Shown: positions 1-5,382, counted from the first letter of the stretch. The stretch is DNA of 5,568 bases from Chloroflexota bacterium (GCA_022576105.1 JACZRM010000132.1:1-5568), one strand, 5' to 3'. The notes: a model not told the origin generated them from the sequence alone. A program made the numbers and translations.

Positions 1-358
1 CCTCAGCCAGCAGCGCGTTGGTCGCGACGATGAATCCCGGCGTGCAGATACCACACTGGAGGGCTGCGTTTTCCAGAAAGGCCTGCTGTACCGGATGCAG
101 TCCCTCTGCGGAAGCGATACCTTCAATGGTGGTCATTTCTTTGCCCTGAGCTTCTACTCCCAGCACCAAACAGGAGGTGACAATTCGGCCATCCATTACA
201 ACGGTGCAAGCGCCGCAGTTGCCGTCGTTGCAACCCTCTTTGGTGCCGGTCATGCCTAGTATGTCGCGCAAACACTCCAACAAGCTCTGGCGGGGTTCAC
301 ACAGAAAGTCAACTTGGTTATCGTTTATCGTGGTTGATACGTGGACTAATCCGGGCAT
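1..358 (-). CDS. CoxS-like [2Fe-2S] subunit of a molybdenum hydroxylase (3' end outside window)
   Basis: Small iron-sulfur subunit of the CO-dehydrogenase/xanthine-dehydrogenase family; it passes electrons from the molybdenum site to the FAD subunit. The visible 119 residues contain the plant-ferredoxin-type cluster ligands C43, C48, C51 (in EGCNDGNCGACTV) and C63. They also contain the first half of the second cluster motif, C102 and C105 in QCGICTPGF. The matching C-x-C pair lies past the window edge; the family is usually about 155-165 residues. The ATG at 358 is preceded by GGGGGGAG (367-374) with 8 nt spacing, and starts 5 nt after the stop of the FAD-subunit gene, so the two are cotranscribed and probably translationally coupled. 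No defect is seen in the visible part. The substrate (CO, purine, aldehyde, N-heterocycle) cannot be told from this subunit, so I give no symbol. Family assignment is very sure. Confidence 0.95.
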   Translation of the reverse strand, partial: MPGLVHVSTTINDNQVDFLCEPRQSLLECLRDILGMTGTKEGCNDGNCGACTVVMDGRIVTSCLVLGVEAQGKEMTTIEGIASAEGLHPVQQAFLENAALQCGICTPGFIVATNALLAE

Positions 359-363
359 CTTTT

Positions 364-1239
364 TTACTCCCCCCTTGCTCGTTTAACCGCATTGTTCAGG
401 GTGCGTCGGGTGAATACGCCCACCAGGTGAGTACGCTGGCGCACCGTTCCGCGCATGTCGCTGATCGGCTTGGCCGCGGCCATCGCCTGCTTGGCGGCTT
501 CTTCAATGGCTTCGTCCGATACGGGTTTTCCAGCCAGGCTGTCGCCTGCTTCTTTGGCAAATACCGGCGTGGGGGCCACCGAGGCCAGCGAGATACGCGC
601 CGACACAAAGTTCTGGCCGGAAGCATCCAGCACGATCGAACTGGCTACTCCAACTACGGCGATGTCCATTTCGTTACGAGGTATGAACCGCAGGTAATTA
701 GCGCCGGAGTGGGCTGTTGGCACAGGCATATGGACCGATACCAGGATCTCTCCCGGCTGCATGACGTTCTGACCCGGCCCGGTGCAGAAATCTTCCACCG
801 GTACTTCCCGGGTGCCGTTGGCTCCGGCGATAGTGGCAACCCCGCCCAGCACAATCAATGGCGGAATCGCATCGGCGCTGGGCGCAGAGTTGCAGAGGTT
901 TCCGCCAATGCTGGCCCGACCCTGTATCTGGATGCTCCCGATCAGGGCAGCAGCGTCAATCAGGCAAGGGTAGGCCGAAGCCACGCCAGAGTCCTGGTAA
1001 ATGCGATAACACGGCGCGGATGCGCCAATGGTGAGGCCATTCTGAGCATCGTTGTTGATCTGGGCCAGCTCAGGAATGTCCTTAACGTCCACCACCAGGT
1101 CTGGGGTGCGGCGGCCAGCCCGCATCTGCACCAGCAGGTCAGTGCCTCCGGCCATAGCTCTGGCACCACCACCGTTGGAGGCCATTGCCTGTAAGGCCTC
1201 ACTTAGAGTCTTGGGTGCTACATAATCAATAGTTTGCAA
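364..1239 (-). CDS. CoxM-like FAD-binding subunit of a molybdenum hydroxylase
   Basis: Medium, FAD-binding subunit (291 aa, normal family length of about 280-300) of an aerobic-type CO/xanthine dehydrogenase-family enzyme. It takes electrons from the [2Fe-2S] subunit and passes them to the acceptor. The N-terminal FAD-binding domain shows AMAGGTDLL (28-36), TIGASAP (70-76) and the second flavin motif ASIGGNLCNSAPSAD (109-123). The C-terminal domain (about 180-291) ends with the family's usual DMRGTVRQRTHLVGVFTRR segment. TIGGN-type flavin motifs are closer to xanthine-dehydrogenase-like members than to classical CoxM, so CO as substrate is not implied. The start is TTG at 1239, chosen because AAGGAGGTG (1245-1253 on the complement), an almost complete anti-16S match, lies 5 nt upstream; no ATG is available nearby. 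It is the first gene of a minus-strand operon with its own promoter; the [2Fe-2S] gene follows after 5 nt. Confidence 0.94.
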   Translation of the reverse strand: MQTIDYVAPKTLSEALQAMASNGGGARAMAGGTDLLVQMRAGRRTPDLVVDVKDIPELAQINNDAQNGLTIGASAPCYRIYQDSGVASAYPCLIDAAALIGSIQIQGRASIGGNLCNSAPSADAIPPLIVLGGVATIAGANGTREVPVEDFCTGPGQNVMQPGEILVSVHMPVPTAHSGANYLRFIPRNEMDIAVVGVASSIVLDASGQNFVSARISLASVAPTPVFAKEAGDSLAGKPVSDEAIEEAAKQAMAAAKPISDMRGTVRQRTHLVGVFTRRTLNNAVKRARGE

Positions 1240-1262
1240 GAGCCCACCTCCTTCCGGCTGGA

Positions 1263-1291
1263 ATTATAACACCAGTGTTATGGGCTGTCAG
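1263..1291 (-). promoter_or_regulatory. Sigma70-type promoter of the coxM/coxS-like operon
   Basis: Read on the minus strand, CTGACA (1286-1291, 5 of 6 to consensus) is followed by a 17-bp spacer and a perfect TATAAT (1263-1268). The expected start point near 1256 would give a leader of under 20 nt containing only the strong ribosome-binding site before the TTG start. This indicates the operon is transcribed independently of the upstream MFS gene. Confidence 0.75.
1266..1281. promoter_or_regulatory. Palindromic operator candidate over the promoter
   Basis: ATAACAC-CA-GTGTTAT is a perfect inverted repeat with 7-bp arms and a 2-bp centre. It covers half the spacer and the first three bases of the -10 box. 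A dimeric repressor (TetR, GntR or MarR type) bound here would block RNA polymerase. No regulator gene is in the window, so the protein is unknown. The symmetry is seen directly; the operator role is inferred. Confidence 0.55.
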
Positions 1292-1410
1292 CTAGCATTC
1301 GTATTGGGGCGTAGCCTGGGCCTTTCCAGGGGCAAGACAGAGGGTTAGCACATTGCAGGCCACCAAGGAATATCGACTTGGGAATGGGACCATCCTGGCG
1401 GTCTCTCCAG

Positions 1411-2802
1411 CTAATCGCTGGATGTTTCTCCTGATACCGGCGGTGGAATTTCAGTTGTTGATTCCGGTGATTGATCCGGGGAGAGTTGCAACTGTGCAGC
1501 GCCAATTGGAAGGCTGGGACGCCGGGCCAGTGCGAAGAAGAAGGCGCTAACGACAAACATCGGCGCAAAGGTCAGCAGCACGATTGCATAGCTACCGGTG
1601 GTATCTCTGACCCATCCGGCAAAAACCGGGGCAATGAACAATCCAATGTTGTGGAAGACACTCATCGCACCCATCAGACTGGCGAACCGGCTGCGGCCAA
1701 AGTAGTCGCCCACCATCAGCCAGTTCACCGAGGTTATTCCCTCAACAACCGCCAACCCCAGGACAAATACAACAACCCCGGCTGTTCCCGGAACGGCCCA
1801 CAACGCGAATATTCCAACCGCCCCCAGATTCATCCCCCAGAAGAGCAGTTTGCGTGGAGCGAAGCGTCCTCCAGCTACTCCCAGCACGAACCGCAGTGGT
1901 ATGGCCATAAAAAACATGGCCGATATGTAAAACGTGGCGGCGTTGGCATCCAGCCCCTTCAACTCCAATATAGGATATATGTGTACGATAATGGCGTTGG
2001 TGGCGGAAACACGGGTGATGACCCCAGCCAGCAACAGCCAAAACGAAGAGGTTCGCAGGGCCTGCCGGACGGTGAAATCCCCCTCCTCCAGTTGTAGCTT
2101 TCCTTCCTCACCCGAACCGGCATCACCCGAAGCGGCCGCGGGCCGCACCAATTGAGTTAAGGGCGGGTCGCCATCGGGCCTGAGCCCCATGTCTTCAGGT
2201 CTGCTGCGCATCACCAAGGAGACTGGTAAGGTCAGCAGGGCGATGAACAATCCGGTGAAGAATACGGTATTGCGCCAACCCAGATGTGAGATGCCCAGGT
2301 CCAGTAGCAGCACCACAAAGGCGCCGCCACCGGCAAAAGCGGTCATCAGCGTGGATAAAGCAAGAGCTTTGCGGCGGATAAACCACTGATTCACCACCGC
2401 CATCAAGGTCTGACCCAGGGCTGCGGTCTTGCCCAGCGACACCACTCCGGCGAACAAAAATACCAGTTCCCAGTAGCTGTGCGCTCGGGAGAGCAGCATC
2501 AGGCCGATACCAGCGATCAGGCCGCCGAAGAAAACCATGGGGCGAGCCCCGTACTTGTCCACCAGCCAACCCACCAAGGGTCCGCCCATACCACCCTCAG
2601 CCCGGGCCAAGCCGAAAACCAGGCCCATCTGGGTGGAGCTTATGCCCAGATCCTGGCGAATGGGCTCAAAGAATCTGGGGAAGCCGCTGGAGATGGCGCC
2701 ATTGCCGAACATCCCCAAAATTGACGAAACAGCGACAATCCACCATCCATAAAAAACGCGGCTTTGTCGCCTAGATTCGCTACCGGTTGTGTTGGAAATC
2801 AT
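1411..2802 (-). CDS. MFS transporter, oxalate/formate or monocarboxylate antiporter-like
   Basis: A 463-residue inner-membrane carrier of the major facilitator superfamily. About 12 hydrophobic segments are visible in two halves of six: roughly 18-198 and 253-428, joined by a charged Gly/Glu-rich cytoplasmic loop (about 200-250). The N-terminal FYGWWIVAV (17-25) is typical of oxalate/formate-antiporter and monocarboxylate-type MFS proteins. The MFS signature loop between helices 2 and 3 reads GWLVDKYGARP (78-88), and an RRKALALS stretch (143-150) matches the usual segment after helix 4. The C-terminal tail (about 430-463) is polar, Ser/Pro/Glu-rich and probably disordered. The ATG at 2802 lacks a recognisable Shine-Dalgarno site, but no better in-frame start precedes the first helix. 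It lies upstream of the molybdo-hydroxylase operon on the same strand, separated by 171 bp, and may import its substrate. Substrate is unknown; a small carboxylate is the family-based guess. Confidence 0.88.
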   Translation of the reverse strand: MISNTTGSESRRQSRVFYGWWIVAVSSILGMFGNGAISSGFPRFFEPIRQDLGISSTQMGLVFGLARAEGGMGGPLVGWLVDKYGARPMVFFGGLIAGIGLMLLSRAHSYWELVFLFAGVVSLGKTAALGQTLMAVVNQWFIRRKALALSTLMTAFAGGGAFVVLLLDLGISHLGWRNTVFFTGLFIALLTLPVSLVMRSRPEDMGLRPDGDPPLTQLVRPAAASGDAGSGEEGKLQLEEGDFTVRQALRTSSFWLLLAGVITRVSATNAIIVHIYPILELKGLDANAATFYISAMFFMAIPLRFVLGVAGGRFAPRKLLFWGMNLGAVGIFALWAVPGTAGVVVFVLGLAVVEGITSVNWLMVGDYFGRSRFASLMGAMSVFHNIGLFIAPVFAGWVRDTTGSYAIVLLTFAPMFVVSAFFFALARRPSLPIGAAQLQLSPDQSPESTTEIPPPVSGETSSD

Positions 2803-2812
2803 TGTTCAAACC

Positions 2813-2841
2813 AGCATACCCGCGCGGCGTATACCGGTCAA
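2813..2841 (-). promoter_or_regulatory. Putative promoter of the MFS gene (near-leaderless)
   Basis: On the minus strand TTGACC (2836-2841, 5 of 6), a 17-bp spacer and TATGCT (2813-2818, 4 of 6) precede the MFS start codon at 2802. Transcription would begin only a few bases before the ATG, which agrees with the lack of a ribosome-binding site there. The match is good but not decisive. Confidence 0.45.
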
Positions 2842-2876
2842 CGCAAGCCATGAAAAATTGTATTGCCGATAATAAC

Positions 2877-2915
2877 ATGGGCATTTTGTTGCGTTTTCCG
2901 TCAACAAATTCCCAT
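2877..2915. repeat. Imperfect inverted repeat between divergent promoters
   Basis: ATGGG (2877-2881) pairs with CCCAT (2911-2915), and inside it TTTGTTG (2885-2891) pairs with CAACAAA (2902-2908) around a 10-base centre. That gives 12 paired bases with one small internal loop. An alternative pairing uses GCATTTT (2881-2887) with AAAATGC (2919-2925). It sits between the leftward MFS promoter and the rightward promoter at 2926-2954, a position suited to a shared operator. No T-run follows on either strand, so a terminator is unlikely. Confidence 0.45.
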
Positions 2916-2925
2916 CAAAAAATGC

Positions 2926-2954
2926 TTGACAGAGCCCCTCACCCGAAACATAAT
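2926..2954 (+). promoter_or_regulatory. Strong sigma70-type promoter pointing into a gene-free region
   Basis: Perfect TTGACA (2926-2931), a 17-bp spacer and CATAAT (2949-2954, 5 of 6) form one of the two best promoter matches in the window. Transcription would start near 2961 and run rightward, opposite to the genes on both sides. No credible coding region follows, so an RNA product is the likeliest output. Confidence 0.6.
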
Positions 2955-2960
2955 GTCACA

Positions 2961-3294
2961 CTCCATCAGGAATTTTCTCGGGGGCCGCCTAAGTTTTGGG
3001 AAATTGGTCAGAGCAAGATAGGGTTAGCCCCAAGAGAATTATCCAGCCGGCCCCATGTAATCCACGCTTTCCCAGGACATAAACTCCGCCTGGTGAAAAG
3101 TCGCCAAGATTACAATTTGAAAGCAATTAATGAATTCACCACGAAGATTGGGGCCAAGGCAAGTTTATTCGGTTGTAGGGTTTTTGGTCTAGCGCATTAG
3201 AGATGGGTTTGCTCGGATGGGGGGTGGGGGGCGCTAGCCTGAACCTTAGCTCCACTCAGGGTGAGTTTCTTGCCCTGAGTGGGGTATTAAGGTT
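2961..3294 (+). ncRNA. Candidate structured non-coding RNA (unrecognised)
   Basis: This stretch follows the promoter at 2926-2954 and has no credible protein gene. Several inverted repeats would fold the transcript. Stem 1 is GGA-TTCTC-GGGG (2969-2983) with CCCC-AA-GAGAA-TCC (3028-3044). Stem 2 is TGTAATC (3056-3062) with GATTACA (3108-3114), enclosing TTTCCCAGG (3068-3076) with CCTGG-T-GAAA (3089-3098) and a 12-nt loop. Stem 3 is GG-T-CTAGCGC (3186-3195) with GCGCTAGCC (3231-3239). The last is the hairpin at 3242-3294. GGGGCCG (2981-2987) could instead pair with CGGCCCC (3048-3054), allowing two alternative folds. I find no tmRNA, RNase P, SRP or tRNA hallmarks; a 6S-like RNA cannot be excluded. 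The structure could also work on the opposite strand or be a leader. The 3' end is a guess. The pairings are seen; the gene call is inferred. Confidence 0.35.
3242..3294. terminator. Terminator-like long hairpin at the end of the 3287-3814 gene
   Basis: Inner arms CCACTCAGGG (3252-3261) and CCCTGAGTGG (3273-3282) form a perfect 10-bp stem with an 11-nt loop. Outer arms AACCTTA (3242-3248) and TAAGGTT (3288-3294) extend it by 7 bp. The outer right arm includes the stop codon of the minus-strand gene ending at 3287. There is no T-run on either side, so it may be a 3' end stabiliser, a non-canonical bidirectional terminator, or the 3' hairpin of the rightward transcript. Confidence 0.5.
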
Positions 3295-3814
3295 GATCCA
3301 AGGTCTTGACTAGCCGCTCAACCAAGGGGGCCAAGTCTTGGTCAGGACACTGAAGCTCAGTCAGCCCGGCAATCCCTTCAAAGCGCATCTCGTCAGCAAC
3401 TTCGTCTGCCAGCTTCTCCACCTGTGATAGTAACTCTTCGGCGGGACTGGGCAATTGCCCTGGATCGCTGGGTTGGACCTCCCCAGGATGGAGCGCAAGG
3501 GTGTATCTTCTAGAGTTTTGCGGCGCGATTACCAGCAGCAAGGACGGTAGGGAACCGGCGGTCAAGCCAAACTCGGCCAGCAAGGCATATACCACCTCAG
3601 AGACGCCGTGCTGTCCAAAGATAACCAGGCTTTCGAACCCCGCATTGCGCGCTTCAAAGCTCTTTCGAAACGTCCGAAAGATATCGTGGGCCATCCGGTC
3701 GGCTTCCGAAACCAGAAAGACCGCGTACACTGGGAAATCCCCAGCGGAATCGCTCAGGCTCTGGCGCCAGCGTTTCAACTTGTCCAGATCATGCTGGTCG
3801 GCGGCGCTGCTCAC
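3287..3814 (-). CDS. Unrecognised 175-aa protein coupled to the VOC gene
   Basis: I do not recognise this family. The reading frame stays open further upstream, to 4045, but that part lies inside the VOC gene in another frame. The likely start is GTG at 3814, 4 nt after the VOC stop, with a weak GGAAG site about 9 nt upstream; translational coupling is probable. The protein is soluble, with no signal peptide or membrane helix. Its core (about 28-97) looks like alternating strands and helices: strand PVYAVFLVS, helix around 37-58, strand ESLVIFGQHG (61-70), helix around 71-82, then LPSLLLVI (89-96). A proline just before the last strand recalls thioredoxin-like folds, but there is no CxxC; the only cysteine is C156. 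The C-terminal part (about 123-173) is acidic, helical and possibly coiled. A role together with the VOC enzyme is inferred from position only. Confidence 0.6.
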   Translation of the reverse strand: MSSAADQHDLDKLKRWRQSLSDSAGDFPVYAVFLVSEADRMAHDIFRTFRKSFEARNAGFESLVIFGQHGVSEVVYALLAEFGLTAGSLPSLLLVIAPQNSRRYTLALHPGEVQPSDPGQLPSPAEELLSQVEKLADEVADEMRFEGIAGLTELQCPDQDLAPLVERLVKTLDQP

Positions 3815-3818
3815 CGGG

Positions 3819-4277
3819 TTAGGCTTCCGCTCCGGCGTCGAATTGGAGCAGAATGCCATCCGGGTCGTACACGTAGAAGCTCCTGATGTTGCCTTGAGCG
3901 TCGGTCCAACTTTCGATCGGCCCAGCCAGGGATACGCCTTTGGCCTGCAATTCCTCGGCCAGGAGTTTAGGGTTAGGCACCGTGAATGAGAAATGGCTGA
4001 TACCCACCTGGTCCAGCTTGATCGGCTCACCGTCAGCGCTTTCACCGGGGTGATTGGTCATCACCAGGAAGGGGGCCGCCGGCCCTCCGCCGTAGGTTAA
4101 ATGCACGGTCCGGCGGGTCTGGCGGGCATGCTGGTAAACCATGGGTAGGCTGCCGCTGGTGGTGTCCTGAACCTGGTCGAAGACCACTTCCATGCCCAGA
4201 ATATCCCGATAAAAAGCCAGCGATTTATCCAGGTCCCGGACACAGAACGCGATGTGCGAGATGGCGGTTGCCTTCAT
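3819..4277 (-). CDS. VOC-superfamily protein (glyoxalase/extradiol dioxygenase fold)
   Basis: A 152-residue soluble protein with two beta-alpha-beta-beta-beta modules typical of the vicinal oxygen chelate superfamily. Module 1 begins ISHIAFCVRDLDKSLAFY (6-23) and module 2 begins VGISHFSFTV (91-100), ending in VYDPDGILLQF (136-146). By comparison with glyoxalase I, the four metal-ligand positions are H8, H59 (in VHLTYGGG), H95 and Q145. The second position is usually Glu or His and the last is usually Glu, so the H/H/H/Q set is atypical. The start is ATG at 4277, chosen because AGGAG (4286-4290) lies 8 nt upstream; an in-frame ATG at 4313 would add 12 residues outside the domain and has no such site. 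The next gene follows after 4 nt. Methylglyoxal, an aromatic diol, a methylmalonyl-type substrate or resistance binding are all possible; the substrate is not determined. Confidence 0.88.
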   Translation of the reverse strand: MKATAISHIAFCVRDLDKSLAFYRDILGMEVVFDQVQDTTSGSLPMVYQHARQTRRTVHLTYGGGPAAPFLVMTNHPGESADGEPIKLDQVGISHFSFTVPNPKLLAEELQAKGVSLAGPIESWTDAQGNIRSFYVYDPDGILLQFDAGAEA

Positions 4278-4336
4278 TGGTACATCTCCTGCTTGATCTT
4301 GGGGGAGTATCACGGCCGTAGGCCTATTTCCCGGCC

Positions 4337-4365
4337 ATGCTATGCCGACGACAGTAGTTTATCAA
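4337..4365 (-). promoter_or_regulatory. Putative promoter of the VOC two-gene unit
   Basis: On the minus strand TTGATA (4360-4365, 5 of 6), a 17-bp spacer and TAGCAT (4337-4342, 4 of 6) lie about 60 bp upstream of the ATG at 4277. Spacing is ideal but the -10 box is only fair. Confidence 0.4.
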
Positions 4366-4469
4366 AGCTGCGCACCTCTATGGGACGAAAAGCATCTTGA
4401 TAGTGCGAACAAATCCTCAACCAGGGCTCATCAGTTCACTACACCTGCATCCTTCAAAGTCCTTCTAAA

Positions 4470-4488
4470 CTGGCTTGGCCAAGACCAG
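4470..4488. repeat. Palindrome upstream of the ribosomal-protein promoter
   Basis: CTTGGCCAAG (4474-4483) is a perfect 10-bp palindrome, and CTGG (4470-4473) pairs with CCAG (4485-4488) around it with one extra base. It ends 7 bp before the -35 box of the rplU promoter and lies within the divergent region, so it could be a regulator site. A chance palindrome is possible. Confidence 0.3.
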
Positions 4489-4495
4489 ATTCTGC

Positions 4496-4524
4496 TTGAC
4501 AGCCCGAAACTGTACCTTTAAGAT
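4496..4524 (+). promoter_or_regulatory. Sigma70-type promoter of rplU-rpmA-rpmE
   Basis: Perfect TTGACA (4496-4501), a 17-bp spacer and TAAGAT (4519-4524, 4 of 6) precede rplU. Transcription would start near 4531, giving a leader of only about 13 nt that carries GAGGT (4534-4538) 5 nt before the ATG. So short a leader leaves no room for an L21-type autoregulatory RNA structure upstream of the gene. Confidence 0.7.
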
Positions 4525-4543
4525 TCTTGGGTTGAGGTAAGTT

Positions 4544-4864
4544 ATGGATTACGCAATTTTTAAGACCGGGGGCAAGCAATATCGAGTCCATACCGGGGAT
4601 GTCTTGGACGTGGAAAAATTGCCCCTGGAAGTGGGTTCAGTCGCTGAATTTGACCAGGTGCTGGCGGTCTCCGACGCGGGAGAGGTAAACTTTGGGACCC
4701 CTAATGTGCCCGGCGCAAAAGTGGTGGCGGAAGTCCAGTCCCACTACAAAGACAAGAAGATAATCGTGTTCAAGTACAAAGCCAAGACCCGCTACCGCCG
4801 CAAGAGGGGTCACCGACAGAACTACACGCGGCTGTTGATCCGGGATATCCAGGTAGGAGGATAA
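4544..4864 (+). CDS. rplU: 50S ribosomal protein L21
   Basis: Ribosomal protein bL21 of the large subunit, which binds 23S rRNA. At 106 residues it has the normal family length (about 100-105). It starts with the typical YAIFKTGGKQYRV (3-15). The C-terminal half carries the conserved basic RNA-binding segment KYKAKTRYRRKRGHRQNYT (77-95), with the usual end LLIRDI. GAGGT (4534-4538) serves as ribosome-binding site. It is the first gene of a three-gene plus-strand operon; L27 starts 4 nt after its stop, the usual L21-L27 pairing in bacteria. Nothing unusual is seen. Confidence 0.98.
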   Translation: MDYAIFKTGGKQYRVHTGDVLDVEKLPLEVGSVAEFDQVLAVSDAGEVNFGTPNVPGAKVVAEVQSHYKDKKIIVFKYKAKTRYRRKRGHRQNYTRLLIRDIQVGG

Positions 4865-4868
4865 GTAA

Positions 4869-5123
4869 ATGGCCCATAAAAAGGCCGGTGGCAGCACCAC
4901 TAATGGCCGTGATAGTAACGCCAAACGCCTGGGTGTCAAACGTTATGGCGGGGAGAAAGTAACCTGCGGTTCAATCTTGATCCGACAGCGCGGCACCAGG
5001 ATACTGCCCGGCACCAACGTGGGCCTGGGAAGGGACTACACCCTCTTCGCCATGACCGATGGCGAGGTCAAATACGAGTGGGCGCACAAGGGCAAACGAA
5101 AAGTCAGCGTCTACCCGGTCTAA
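4869..5123 (+). CDS. rpmA: 50S ribosomal protein L27
   Basis: Ribosomal protein bL27, whose N-terminal tail reaches the peptidyl-transferase centre. The 84 residues match the normal length. It begins directly with [10 protein letters not shown], followed by [18 protein letters not shown] (12-29) and the conserved G-x-I-x-RQRGT (34-43) and [15 protein letters not shown] (47-61) segments. There is no Firmicute-type cleavable N-terminal extension, which argues against a Bacillota host. TAGGAGG (4854-4860) sits 8 nt before the ATG, inside the end of rplU, so translation is closely linked to that of L21. Confidence 0.98.
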   Translation: MAHKKAGGSTTNGRDSNAKRLGVKRYGGEKVTCGSILIRQRGTRILPGTNVGLGRDYTLFAMTDGEVKYEWAHKGKRKVSVYPV

Positions 5124-5158
5124 GCCCGATATAAAACACAGCTAAAGTAGGCTACAAC

Positions 5159-5359
5159 ATGAAAACAGAAATACATCCCGAATTTTTTACCTGCACGGTT
5201 ACCTGCTCCTGTGGCAACGTGTACCAGACCGGCGCCACCAAACCCACTCTGCGAGTGGAAATATGCAGCAAGTGCCACCCTTTCTACACCGGTGAGCAGC
5301 GCGTCGTCGACAGCCAAGGCCGAATCGAGCGGATGCGCCGACGCTACAACATCAAGTAG
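5159..5359 (+). CDS. rpmE: 50S ribosomal protein L31, zinc-binding (C+) type
   Basis: Ribosomal protein bL31, which bridges the subunits at the central protuberance and can act as a zinc store. The 66 residues contain the C+ ligand set C16 and C18 (in CSCGNVY) and C36 and C39 (in CSKCHPFYTG), in line with the known zinc form. The N-terminal KTEIHPEF and C-terminal RRRYNIK are family-typical. An additional cysteine, C12, lies just before the metal site. AAGTAGG (5145-5151) is a moderate ribosome-binding site with 7 nt spacing. The gene lies 35 bp after rpmA with no promoter I can see, so it is probably the last gene of the operon, closed by the terminator at 5383-5410. Confidence 0.97.
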   Translation: MKTEIHPEFFTCTVTCSCGNVYQTGATKPTLRVEICSKCHPFYTGEQRVVDSQGRIERMRRRYNIK

Positions 5360-5382
5360 CGCCGCTTGAAGATAGACCATTC

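Noticed and set aside
334..1194. Long plus-strand open frame of 286 codons
   Set aside because: It is antisense to the FAD-subunit gene, which has clear family motifs; the predicted protein has no recognisable domain and odd composition.
1315..1330. Small hairpin CCTGG-GCCTTT-CCAGG as terminator of the MFS gene
   Set aside because: Only 5 bp of stem and no T-run on either strand; too weak to call.
1471..2097. Plus-strand open frame of 208 codons
   Set aside because: Shadow of the MFS gene; highly polar, low-complexity product with no ribosome-binding site or domain.
2787..3200. Plus-strand open frame of 137 codons across the intergenic region
   Set aside because: The frame begins upstream of the only good promoter. 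After the predicted transcript start the only candidate start is a GTG near 3092 without a ribosome-binding site, and no domain is visible.
3815..4045. Upstream extension of the unknown protein (about 77 extra residues)
   Set aside because: It lies wholly inside the VOC gene in another frame; the GTG at 3814 just after the VOC stop explains the gene better.
4278..4313. Twelve-residue N-terminal extension of the VOC protein
   Set aside because: The ATG at 4277 has AGGAG 8 nt upstream and starts right at the domain; the earlier ATG has neither advantage.
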